64,000 nucleotides of DNA, from NCBI GenBank assembly GCA_014529385.2, contig CM043961.1, positions 12,930,978 through 12,994,977 on the forward strand, written 5' to 3'. Under the pieces are notes generated by a model that worked only from the letters and a program-made list of their open reading frames with translations, ran no database searches and was not told where the DNA came from. This DNA is from Adiantum capillus-veneris. Lineage: Eukaryota > Streptophyta > Polypodiopsida > Polypodiales > Pteridaceae. The translations under genes were made by a program, and so were the position numbers. Below, one piece after another: positions 12,388-23,239 of this stretch. The stretch's first letter is position 1; each line of letters begins with the position of its first letter.

Positions 12388-13170
12388 CTTCAGAGAGAAC
12401 TAATAACAGACTTACAAAGATTTGATCTGCAAACAAATAACACGATGTTTTTCAATTCAACTAATTATTTTCATGCTCTTTAATACCATTTAGATATTCA
12501 ACTCAAATATTCAAAATGCCAAGCATCCTGAGCCTATCTATAAGAGGCTAATTGATCCTATCTTGAGCATATCTATAAGAGCCTTTAAAATAGATATGGA
12601 GAAGAAAGCACATTTTTTATTGACAATGTTACCAAATCCCACCCTCTGAGTCAATCCAACCCTCACAACTTAAATACATCAAATTGAAACAACTAAATAA
12701 AGTTTCAACTAGATAAAAAGAGAGCCGAATAGGTTTACCTTCACAGGTTGAGATTTTCACCAAAACAAGTTTAAGTCAAGGTAGAAAATAAAAGCCTCAG
12801 AGCCTATTTATAGGCAACAAAAAATTGGATCTCTCACCCTCCCTTATGCCCTCCCTCCCTTCCAATCTCCCTCTCGATCGCTCTTTTCCCTTTTCCTACC
12901 TCATTTTAGGAGCTTGGAATAAATCTATGGGTCCTTGTTAAATCTTGGAATAATGCTCTCTAACTCTCTCCCTACCTCCCTCTCTCCCTCCAACTCTCCC
13001 TCGCGTTCATGAATAGGTGAGCGCTCACCTATTCATGAACGCGAGGGAGAGGTGGAGGGAGGTAGGGAGAGAGTTAGAGAGCTTTAGATCTAAGTATCCA
13101 TGGATGATCCCCAAATAAAGCCTTGACTCTTTGATACCTTGGTAGCATCTCCGGCCTCCTCCTAATTTAT

Positions 13171-13219
<49 letters not shown>

Positions 13220-13323
13220 CTCTACCTCCCTCCCTCCCTCCACCTCACCCTCGGGTTCATGCTTGGGTGAGTGCTAGCCTTGGTCTTTGATACCTTGGTA
13301 GCATCTCCGACCTCCTCCTAATT

Positions 13324-13374
<51 letters not shown>

Positions 13375-13432
13375 CCTCACCCAAGCATGAACACGGAGAG
13401 AACTCTCCCTCCCTCCACCTCACCCAAGCATG

Positions 13433-13494
<62 letters not shown>

Positions 13495-13711
13495 AATTCA
13501 AACAAGAATTAGCAAAATTGAATTCACCACACCTTGAACCAGTAGACCTTCACAGGCTGAGCTCTTCACCAATTCAAGTTTAAGCAAGGTAGAAAGTGAA
13601 AGCCTCAAGGCCTATTTATAGGCAACAAAATAGAAGAAAAATCTTGCAATAAAGCTATGGCTCTTTGAAAAAGCTTGGAATAAAGCTTAGAATAAATCCA
13701 TCACAATTTAT

Positions 13712-13788
<77 letters not shown>

Positions 13789-13827
13789 ATATATATATAT
13801 ATATTCGGGGTTCCTCCGTGGATTTAT

Positions 13828-13874
<47 letters not shown>

Positions 13875-14280
13875 GCTCCCTCCATCCATCCATCCATTGT
13901 GCCCACGTTAGACAAATTTTCCCTAGAGTCCTTTAGCCAATTCACCTTACGAGGGGACGTCCACATTGAGCTTGTCCGCACAATCGTCATCATGTTATCA
14001 CATATATGGATTCAGCATGGGAAAATGGCCGGCCTCCCTTGCATAACTTGAACATGAAAATGGATTTCAATTGAGAGCATCTTTTCCAAGTGGTGCAAGT
14101 GGAGGTGGATGATTTTGGCTCTTGCAAGAAAGTATACTACCAGGAAGTAGAGCTTCAATTTGAAGAAGGTAAACATTATGAGGAGAAATTGGCTCTTGGT
14201 AGCTTTCTTTAGAATTCAGATGAGTATTTGGTAGCTCGATATATTGTTATTTTTTCTGCCATCACTATGGTTTGAACTGC
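12388..14280. other. Divergent intergenic region packed with CT/GA/TA microsatellites
   Basis: It lies between two divergent element genes, so promoters for both are expected here. It contains (CT)n at about 13170-13215 and 13327-13371, (GA)n at 13437-13490, (CT)n at 13710-13738, (TA)n at 13738-13803, and (CT)n at 13830-13873. A near-duplicate segment around 12735-12850 and 13540-13680 (CCTTCACAGG...GCCTATTTATAGGC) contains TATTTATAG, a possible TATA box. The frames through it are repeat artefacts. Confidence 0.6.
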
Positions 14281-14289
14281 CAGAATGCT

Positions 14290-16560
14290 TTCGAAAGCTT
14301 CAAATGGTCTTGGAAGTCTTTACAAGCCAACTAAGGAGGTGTATATCAAAGGTTATGTAAGGAAGATGGAGAGGAAGAATGGTGGGGGTCAATATGCTGA
14401 TCTTGATCATGGCCAAGTCAGATATATAGCAAGCTGATACAAGGGGGCGTCACGCTTGATGGATTAGGTTTTCTAGATGGGGGAAGCGACTACATCATGG
14501 ATTGGAATCGATGTAGAGTCCCAACTGATTCGATTGAAAAACAATTGCGGCTATAGGTTTTTCCACGGTATGCTTTTTCGAGGGCAATCCACAGACCGCA
14601 ACAAACGTTGTCATGTCTTCAAGATGTCGATCAATGGGCCTGGATCTAGTGTCGAGTTGGTAAATAGAATGCGACAAGATGGAAATGAAGACTTGCGAAG
14701 AAGTTGGGTTTTTTTTTATCACATACATAGAGTAGTGGGGTGGACAACAATGTCAACTCATGTTTACGATCTTGCGTAAGGCTAGCTTGGAAGACTTGAC
14801 GATACTGCTGTGTTTGTGGATTTAATTTGTATTGATGATATGTGCAAGATTCAAGAAATGCAAACAATTAGAATCTGCAAAATGAAGGAAGAGGACACTC
14901 GCACAAATCATGTTTTGGGAATTGATGAATTCGGTAAATTGGAAAGTTGTTCGAATTGTATTCAATGGAGGACCTAGCAATGTTATGGAAGGAAGGGAAC
15001 ACTCTTCCTTGTTTCATTGGGAGCAGAGCTTGCATATTCACACCACGCAATACGTGCATAAAAATTTCCAGGATGAACACAAGCATTTGTGTGAAATATG
15101 GTGTTGCTCAAGGAGCGAAGAAGAGGCAACAAGCTTGTACAGGACTATACAAGCTTGGTGGGCTTCTAGAAAAGTGTCCGACTATAACTTGTCACAAATG
15201 GATTATTGGTTGAGTTGGTGGCATATGCGCTACCCATGATGGAGAAAACACTTTGTTGGGGTAAATATTGTAAATCATGTTTGAAGGTTTATGGAGTGCA
15301 AGCACAATACCTAAATATAAAATTGAATTACATGAGGTGTGATATCTTGTTCATTCCAATTAAAAACTTGTTGGAAACAAAGCACACAAGTTGGCTAGTC
15401 GGTGAGAAAAACAAAGAAATGCTTAACTTGTATGGTGCATGTGTGTCTGATCTATCAAACGATTTGCTACAAAGTGTCAAGATGCTAGCTTTTGTTGAGG
15501 GTAGGTATCATGGAGACGGGACATCTATAAAAAAACTTGCACGTCGAGCACAACAGGGTCGAGAACCACGCCCAAAAATTGTTGCTAGAGAGATTGAGGA
15601 TGGGATCGGCGTTACGCCACTCTATCAACAACCTGTTGTAGTGGGAGATAATGTTACTATTGCCAAAAAGCAAAAACAAGCTGCACGAGTAAGCTATGAA
15701 GAGGAAAATGCTTCTCATTGACTTGAGTATCTCACAGAAAACATTCCTCAAAATCAGAGAGGTCTCCATGGAAGTACTGGAGAGGCCGGTCACTTGGTCA
15801 ACGAACACGAGGATGGAATGGTTGGTTGTGGAAGCTGACGTCCATAAGACAATGTGGGCAATCCGCAAAATACCCAAGGGTAGCGGGGTTCAATGTCAAG
15901 TGTGGTTAGGAACCCGAGTTGGAAAATGTAAAAAAAAATATAAAGAACAAGGGAGCAGGTGTTGTTGCTCCATGCATCTAGGGTATTTGTACATGGGAGA
16001 GAGGAGATGGTAGTGGGCACGCAAACCGTTCAAAGTCACAATCCATGTGGTTTTGCAATGATAATGTAGATCACACATGGAAAATATGTAGCACTATCAC
16101 TCAATGCCCTGCAAGGATCCCAAGTATATGGCCAATGGAAAAGGGAATAAACATGAATGCTTCTGAGTTGTTGGATTTGGAAACAAGAGGCTTCATCATA
16201 GAAAATATAGAAGTGAAGGAAACCAACAATGTACGTTATCGGACAAAAGACTATCGATTCAAGCTTCTAAAAGAATTGAGTCAGTAGTAACCATGGAAGC
16301 TCGTATTGTGCAACACATTGTCGTTAAGGTTAGCGTGCATGAAAAAATCATGGTGGAGACATCTACTTCACAAGTCCGAGGCAAGAGGTATGAAGTAGAT
16401 ATTGCAAGTAGCCGGATGTGTACATGTGGATTTGCAGAATGAGTGGCACAAAGCAAGCAATATATGGCTTGCAAGCATATTTACTACATATTTCTCCGCT
16501 ATTTTGGCATGGATTTAAACCACAATATGTTTATCTATCAAAGCAAGGTGAGGAGTGAGG
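14290..16560 (+). pseudogene. SWIM-type transposase (MULE-like), decayed and internally deleted
   Basis: Scattered frames match the better-preserved gene at 52144-55453. The first part (14477-14779) contains FFHGMLFRGQ, GSSVELVNRM and RRSWVFFYHIHRVVGWTTMS before VYD, aligning to FFHGSRFPRQ and GWATMSCSVYDPR. Next comes ICKMKEEDTRTNH, then NWKVVRIVFNGGPSNVMEG and SLFHWEQSLH (about 14930-15050). Compared with the relative, about 20 residues carrying the second catalytic Asp (MSDEAG) are missing between FWELMNSV and NWK. The end (16419-16500) has CTCGFAE, a TGA, then YMACKHIYYIF, a SWIM zinc finger (CxCx(n)CxH). The MULE-like assignment is from overall pattern, and this copy is dead. Confidence 0.65.
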
Positions 16561-17047
16561 ATTTTCTTTGTGTCTTCACCAACAACATAATACATAACTA
16601 TAATTAAATTGTTTTGATAACAACCCTTGATGCCAATATGCAATTGCGGCACAATTTGTAACTCCTTTTATATTGTAATTAGTTTTCTTGGAATTAATCA
16701 ATTGAGAAAGTGGATTGCATCTTTTTGATCTTGTGCTATGTGCAATGAAAATTTATATTCTAAATTGTGTGTGATTTTTAATGGAGAATTCCATGATCTA
16801 CAGAGGCTGCCTGTGTGAACCAGTGCCTCCAAACTGTTCGAAGCATTCTAGTTTTTGATGAGAATGTGCAAGGTTACAAAAGTTCAAATATTTTTCCGAT
16901 GAGAATGTACATTGTTTTGAATTTTCAAATAGTTTGTGAGAGGAAAAATGCTCCCTCCAAAAAAAACTCTCTGCGTCAGAGGTGAAAAAAGCTTTTTCAT
17001 CAAAAATATTGCTCCATGAAGAGGCTTTGGAAAAGCTCTCTCCTAAT
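16561..17047. other. Element-internal 3' flank, non-coding
   Basis: AT-rich sequence between the transposase remnant and the right inverted repeat. The minus-strand frame through it looks like chance. Confidence 0.45.
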
Positions 17048-17066
17048 CTCCCTTCAAAAGCTCTCT
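17048..17066 (-). repeat. Right terminal inverted repeat (provisional)
   Basis: Reverse complement of 9238-9256. Beyond it, coding sequence of the L1 LINE resumes. Confidence 0.55.
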
Positions 17067-17985
17067 TGGATCCCATCCTTTGATTTACAAAAGTTGACCT
17101 GATGTTCAACTGCAAAACCAAACAAATGCAGAACATGCATAATCTACTATTCTTCTCCTTATGGTTCCTACGCATGAATAGAGAGTCATCAGCGAAGGCA
17201 AATGGCCAACAGAAGTGAGGGCCTCAAGGTGCAACAGCAAGGGGTGAGAGGAAATTGCATAAAGCAAAGCACTAAGGGGACATCCTTATTTGACTAAACG
17301 TCCCAGAGCCCAAGGGCTTGTGAGAGAACCACCCAACAAACCTATAGAGGTACTCCGAGCATACAAGAGAAAGACCAACTGTGAAACTTTTGGCCCAAAT
17401 CCTAGCCTTTGCATTGTTTGTGCAATGTCCCGAAGCACAATATCAAAGGCCTTTTCAATGTCAAGTTGCATGACCAATACATCTTGCTGAGTGTATTTTG
17501 CATATTACATGCCAATGATAACATTCGCCAAGTTGTCAGTGATTTGTCGATGGAGTATGAAACCATAATGGGATTGATGAAGTCCTTGATGCAGGTAAAT
17601 CTTTAATATGATTGACTATCATTTTGGCCATCAATTTGTAGACCACTAGCATAAGAATGAGGGGTTGCCAATGAAAAAATAGCTCACATAAAGCATGCTT
17701 TGGCAATTGCTTGAGCAGCCCTTCCTTCCGAGAGAGAGAGGGAATGGTTGCTTAAGGTATTCCCAAAAGGATAGGAAGAATTCGAAAGTAAGCCCATCCC
17801 AACTAAGAGATTTCCATGTGCCCAAGTCTAGCAAACTTTGTCTCCGTGAAAGCAACTTCCAAATTTTGTGCCTATTGTACAAAAATGATTGGAGCAACGT
17901 GCAATAGAAAATATTGCATGATTGTCTAGCTTCTTGTATGAGAGGGGGTGGCTTCGAAGGTCTTCCCAAAGTGAGAAACTAAAGC
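17067..17985 (-). pseudogene. L1-type LINE ORF2, reverse transcriptase 5' half
   Basis: Minus-strand frames carry plant L1 RT motifs. At about 17820, SWDGLTFEFFLSFWEYLKQP matches the PGPDGxxxxFxxxxW lead segment. At 17477-17286, QLDIEKAFDIVLRDIAQTM carries the first catalytic Asp and is followed by RLVK, a TAA, then GCPLSALLYA. In nearly all LINE RTs this is (K/R)QGCPLS, so the TAA replaces Gln. Downstream SLFMRRNHKE follows where FADD is expected. The protein then breaks at the inserted element and appears to resume at 9237. Non-functional. Confidence 0.8.
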
Positions 17986-18062
17986 CTCTACCAACTCCTG
18001 TATGGAGGACGTCTACTCCTTGGAGGGAAGTTTAACTCTTTTTATGTCCCCCTCTTGTATAA

Positions 18063-18098
<36 letters not shown>

Positions 18099-18200
18099 CT
18101 CTTCGAAGATCTTCCCAAAGTGAGCAACTAAAGCCTCTTCCAACTCCTATATGGAGGACATCTACTCCTTGGAGGGAAGATTAACTCTTGTTATGTGATG
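17953..18200. repeat. Tandem duplication split by a 36-base G tract
   Basis: Two near-identical copies of about 110 bases (CTTCGAAG...CTTCCCAAAGTGAG through GGAGGGAAG) flank a run of 36 G at 18063-18098. The G run can form quadruplex structures and is a likely site of assembly or polymerase error, so its true length is uncertain. Confidence 0.8.
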
Positions 18201-18303
18201 CGATTGATGAGAGTGATGCAAATGCTTGCAGAACTACTTGGAGGCACAACCTTTATCAGTAAGTGTCACCATATACATGTGGTAGTGATGCGGTGAACGA
18301 GAG

Positions 18304-21300
18304 CTAGCACATGAGCAAAGGGAAGTGCCATGCCCTGAGGACATGATCGGTCCACAAAGGGGAGTAAGCCCAAAGTTTTGCGGAAAGCTTCGAGCTTCTC
18401 ATGAGACAATGCCTTTGTGAAAAGATCTGCAAGGTTGTCCTATGTTGGCACATAAGCCAAGCTGATCTCTCCTGCTGAGAGACTCTCTGTGACATAGTGT
18501 TAATGCATCCTCAATGTGCTTTGTGCGAGCATAAAAAACTGGGTTCCTCGCAACTGCCAATGTGCTGTGACTGTCAGTGTGGATAGTGTTGGCAGTGTCC
18601 TGTCCAACACCCAAATCAGCCATAAGGCATCTGAGTCATACACACTCAACCGTAGCTATGCAAACTGCCATGTACTCAGCCTCACAACTAGAAGTGGCCA
18701 CAATAGGTTGCTCTTGCTCAACCATGATATACATGAACTACCAAGCATGAAACAAAAACCACTTGTGAACACTCACATGTCGAAACAACCAGCCCAATCT
18801 GAGTCCGAAAAAGCATATAAGTTTGGTGGCAATGATCCCCCCTTGAAATAAAACAAGCCAAGATGTAAGGTGCCACTAAGGTAGTGAAAAATCCTCTTGA
18901 TGGCCTGCCAATGCTTAGACCCTAGGCTATGCATAAATCTGTTGACCTATGAGACTACAAACTGAATATCGACCTCGTATTGCATACATAAATGAGGCAT
19001 CCAACAACAGTTTGGCAAAGAGTGATATCTGCAAGATCACCAACATCATGAAGACTTAATTTTAAACCTGTTTCCATGGGAGTGGCAATAGGTTTGCAAT
19101 CCTCAAGTCTCCAAACTTACATAGCAATGTCTCTATGTAAATTTTTTGACACAAGGCAATACCACCATCACACTGCTTAAAACTGTATACCCAAGTAATG
19201 ATGTAGCAGTCCCAAATTTTTCATCTTGAAAGTAGCATTCAAATCAGCCTTAAATTCAGCAATATATCTCTCATTTGGTCCAGTGATCAGAAAATCATCT
19301 ACGTAAAGAACCACAATGAGAAGTACATCACCCTCATGCTTTACATACAATGTGCTTTCTGTTGAACTGTTACGAAAGCCTTGTTTGACCAAATGAGTGT
19401 CGGCTTTCTCATATCAAACATGAGGAGATTTCTTCAACCCATACAAGCCTTCTTACATCTGCACACTTTGTCCTCTTGTCCTTTCTTGACAAAACCGCGA
19501 CGCTGCGTTACATAAACTTCCTCAAATATGTCACTATTCAAGAAAGCAGTAACAATGTCTGATTGATGTACATCCCAACCAAAATGAGCTGCCAGTGCAC
19601 ATAGAAAACGCACAGTAGCCTGACAAGTGGGAGAAAAAGTCTCTTCATAATCTATACCTTTTTACTGTGCATAACCCTTTGCAAACAAGTCGAGCCTTAT
19701 GGCCATTGATCTCACCATCCGGCTTGCATTTCAACTTGTAAACCCACTTCGTACCAATGGCCTTTTTGCCAGGAGGCAAATCCCATAAAGTCCATGTGTC
19801 ATTTTCTATAAGGGCATCATATTCTGATTGCATGGCAGCCATCCAATTTTTTTTAATTCTGTGCTTCATCAAAAGACAGAGGTTCCTCAACATCATGTAA
19901 GCTAGACACAGCCAAAGCATAACAATTTGATGCATAAGATGCATGGCCAGAGCCTGAACAAGTATGACTAGACAAAGGTGCATCTAATTTATTATCACGC
20001 AATGTATGCACCAGCCATTTTGGCATACGTCTAGCCTACTCATTTTCAGCCCTTTCCTCATCAAGTACATCATGAACATCTGCATCAATAATAGATTGAT
20101 CTGTAACATTTTCAGAAACCCCCATAGGTTGTACATTTGCCTCATTAGAACTTACATTCGTATTTCCACCACTAAAAAGAGGCAACAAAGTGTCATAAAT
20201 GTCATGTGAGCTTACATTACTGTCTCTAGTACATGACAGCAAGGGCTGAACAGAATCTTCCACAAACACTACATCCCCTGAAACCAGAATACACTTTGTT
20301 TGCGGATGATACAACCTGTAGCCTTTGCTTTCAGCACTATAACTAACAAAAATACATTTGACAGCCTTATCATCCAATTTTTTGCGCTGTGTTTGTGGCA
20401 CCAAAGCATATGCCAAACAGCCAAAAACACGCATGTACTCAATAGAAGGCTTTCTATCATGCCATGCTTCATATGGAGTAATAGAATACAAAGCTTTTGT
20501 AGGACACCTGTTAAGTACATAAGTGGCACACATGATGGCCTCAAGCCAAAAAGAATGCGGCAAAGCTTGACTTTTGACCATACATCGTGCCATTTTCGTA
20601 AGTGACCTATTTTTCCTCTCAGCTACACCATTTTGTTGAGGCGTATAAGGCACTGTACATTGGTGTTTTATCCCATGACTAGCCAGAAATGCATTAAATT
20701 CATGAGAGATATACTCCCTCCCTCGATCAGAACGGAGAGTGCCCACAGTACATTTCGAGACATTTTCAGTCATAGCCAAAAATTGTTTAAAGCACATAAA
20801 AACTTCGGACTTCGTTTTAAGCGGAAATACCCATGCATGCCTGGAGTAATCATCAATGAAAGTCTCACAAAGTATAGGTAATTGCCCAAGGACGGAGTTT
20901 CCATGGGCCCACAAATATCACTCTGCACAAGCTGCGACCTGCATGTGGCCCTAACTTACCCATCCTTTGGAAACTTAGAATGCTGCATTTTACCCAAAAT
21001 ATAGCCTTCACAAACATGTTTGACATGTGCTTCAAGAGACAGGAAAGAAGCAACCATATCAGATTTCTGCAAACGCAACAAACTGACAAAATTCAGATGC
21101 CCAAAACGTACATGCCACAATTTTGCATCTGAAACACCCCTTGAATCTGCAACTGCATTTGCAAAATTTTGTCCACACTTGTCATAGCAAGTGAGCTTAT
21201 ACAACCCAGGCCACAAAAGGCCAAATGCAACAATTGCATCACCAAAATTGAGATCATGAATTGTACATCTGTCATCCACAAATTTGACTACAAGTCCAAG

Positions 21301-22635
21301 TCTAGCAAGTGCAGATACAGACAAAAGATTCTTCTTGATCCTAGGTACATAAAGTGCATCAACAAGTGTGAAAGAACTACCATTTGCAGCAGTAAGCACA
21401 ATCTTTCCAACTCCCTGAACAGGATAAGAGGCATCGTTGGCACAAGTGACTGAATTCCCATGAGGGACAAACTTGAGAGAGGTGAACAATTCACGATGTG
21501 AGGTAATGTGCTTTGTAGCACCATTGTCGAAATACCACCCATGTGAATCTGCAGCAATCGACATACATGCATCATGGACAACAGGATTGTAAGTGCACTC
21601 TGCACTAAAAGCCCATTCTACATCAACATCAGCATCAGCATCATAGTCTCCTTTCATAGAAGACTAAAAAATGGCTGCATCTGTAGTGGAATCAGCATTT
21701 GCAGTGGAGCCACCCTATTTGTTCTTAGCCTCTTTGGACTTCAACTTAGGACACTACTTGATCAAGTGATCATTAGGTTTACAATAATGGCAACGCATCT
21801 TCTTTTTTCCCTTATCACCAAAATTTCCAGACGAATTGCTGCCAACAGAAGCATTAGGAACAAAATTTTTGCCACTCGCAGCAGCAGAACCATAAGTAGT
21901 GGCTGCATTGTTGTTACCACCCTTTCTTTAAGAAGCAATAAAAGCATGTTCAATTGTACGCCACCTAGTCCTGTTTTTCTGGAAAGTGAATTTTGCAACA
22001 GCAATGTGCATAATGCATCAAAATTGACAACTTTAGGATTTCCTTGGGTCATAAGTCTTCAAGTACTAGCAAAAGTCTGGTAAGAATTTGGTAAGCCATC
22101 AAGAACAGTCTACACAAGGGAGCTGTCTAAAATGACTTCACTTGCCGAAATAAGTTGCTCATTGATATCCTTGACACTAGCAAGGAAAGTGTCCATATCA
22201 TCTTCCTCGTGCATAATCTCTGATTCCAACTCTTTATGCAACAAAGCAATTTTAGCCTCATTGCGGCTTGCATAAAGACCTGCTAGAATATCCCAAGCCT
22301 ATTTTGCAAATTTCGCTGAATGAATGTGAGGAGTAATGGTACGCTTCACACACAACACAATCAATGCATGAGCATGCGCATCCTTTACGTCCCAACGAGC
22401 TTGTTCTGCCATGGCCAAAACAACTCTAATAACAGCAATTCTTGCAGCAAGACCTGCAACATCCCCAACATCGCCTACATCCTCAGAACCAGGATGTACA
22501 TCAATGCCTTGCACAATGTTTCAGACACCCTTTGACACAAGAACATGTTGCATCATGTAAGCCCACATAGGGATAATTGTCCCCATCCAACCTGTCCTCG
22601 ACAGCAAACATCATGAACACATCTGTGTTGTTGTC
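18304..22635 (-). pseudogene. copia-2 gag-pol (Ty1/copia), decayed
   Basis: One long minus-strand polyprotein in Ty1/copia order. Gag (22635-21950) is followed by a knuckle, CHYCKPNDHLIK then a stop then CPK (about 21800-21750). Protease has GWYFDNGATKHITS. A pre-integrase zinc region is followed by integrase with FIDDYSRHAW, LRSDRGREYI and PYTPQQNGVAERKN (20944-20300). RT has WVYKLKCKPDGEINGHKARL and an intact YVDDFLITG (about 19290). RNase H ends in ARNPVFYARTKHIE (about 18530). Most in-frame stops are TAG or TAA at likely Gln codons (22299, 22110, 21928, 21754, 21715, 21664, 20956, 20036). Frame slips occur near 19855 and 19410. Its start codon and leader lie on the far side of the 18.4 kb transposon, at 41008-41367. 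No 3' LTR was found. Confidence 0.85.
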
Positions 22636-22639
22636 AGCC
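22636..22639 (+). repeat. Target-site duplication AGCC, left
   Basis: AGCC abuts the left inverted repeat and is repeated at 41004-41007. Removing one copy plus the element rejoins copia-2 so that an ATG GCT GAC start runs into the gag frame. Confidence 0.85.
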
Positions 22640-22660
22640 GGGTGAAAGCATGTATAGGTG
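22640..22660 (+). repeat. Left terminal inverted repeat, 21 bp
   Basis: An exact reverse complement of 40983-41003. Weaker similarity continues inward on both sides (GCTTTTTTGC versus GCTTTTGCC; GGGTGTTTTA versus GGGTGGTTTA). Confidence 0.9.
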
Positions 22661-22890
22661 GCCTGGAAAGTAATGTCAAGGACATTGCTTTTTTGCGCTT
22701 AAAAGTGGGTGTTTTAAAAGTGCTTCAAATCTCAAAAAGAATATCGCTCTCCTAAGGTACGTCAATTAAGTCTCCTAATGTAACGTACCACAATTAATGA
22801 GACTAAATGTAATTTACTGCTGAACGTTGGGCCGCTTCAACCTGTCTGAGCTTTCTTTGTCTCTGAGATCTCTCTTGGAGCTCTATCTAG

Positions 22891-22945
<55 letters not shown>

Positions 22946-23239
22946 GAGCTCTTGCTGAGATTTCTGTATCGCTCAGCCCCCTCTCTCTCTCTCTTTCTCT
23001 CTCTAAGCATGGCTCCTCTTGTGTCTGAGCTCACGCTCATCTCTCTCTCTCTCTCTTAGCACTCTTTCTCTCTCTCTCTCACAAACTCTATCTCTATAGG
23101 TTCCTCTTCTACTTGATGATTCTTGAGGTATGTAAACACTTATTATGATTTGTTAGTATCTTGCTAATTAGTGCAAGAAGTGCCATGTATTAATTAAAAG
23201 TATAGCGTGTAGTTATGATTTGTATTGTATTTCTTGTAG
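22661..23239 (+). promoter_or_regulatory. Subterminal/5' UTR region of transposase gene
   Basis: Expected to hold the transposase promoter. It has a (CT)n tract at about 22893-22942 and further CT-rich blocks to 23080, typical of plant 5' leaders. A 5' UTR intron is likely: TTCTTGAG|GTATGTAA at about 23128 and TTCTTGTAG| at 23239. No clear TATA box was identified. Confidence 0.45.

Larger units (their letters stand above)
9238..17066. mobile_element. SWIM-transposase/methyltransferase DNA element inside an L1 LINE
   Basis: A 19-bp inverted repeat (AGAGAGCTTTTGAAGGGAG) occurs at 9238-9256 and, inverted, at 17048-17066. The two LINE halves lie immediately outside it. Inside are two divergently transcribed decayed genes: a methyltransferase-like gene on minus (10041-12387) and a SWIM-containing transposase on plus (14290-16560). 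The same divergent pair occurs at 52144-61773 in the opposite orientation, which supports one element family. A target duplication is not clear; GGATCC versus GGTTCC next to the ends is only suggestive. Ends were found by eye, so borders are provisional. Confidence 0.6.

Noticed and set aside
16798-17175. Minus-strand ORF as a separate gene
   Set aside because: It straddles the provisional inverted repeat and LINE junction; part is LINE and part is element end.
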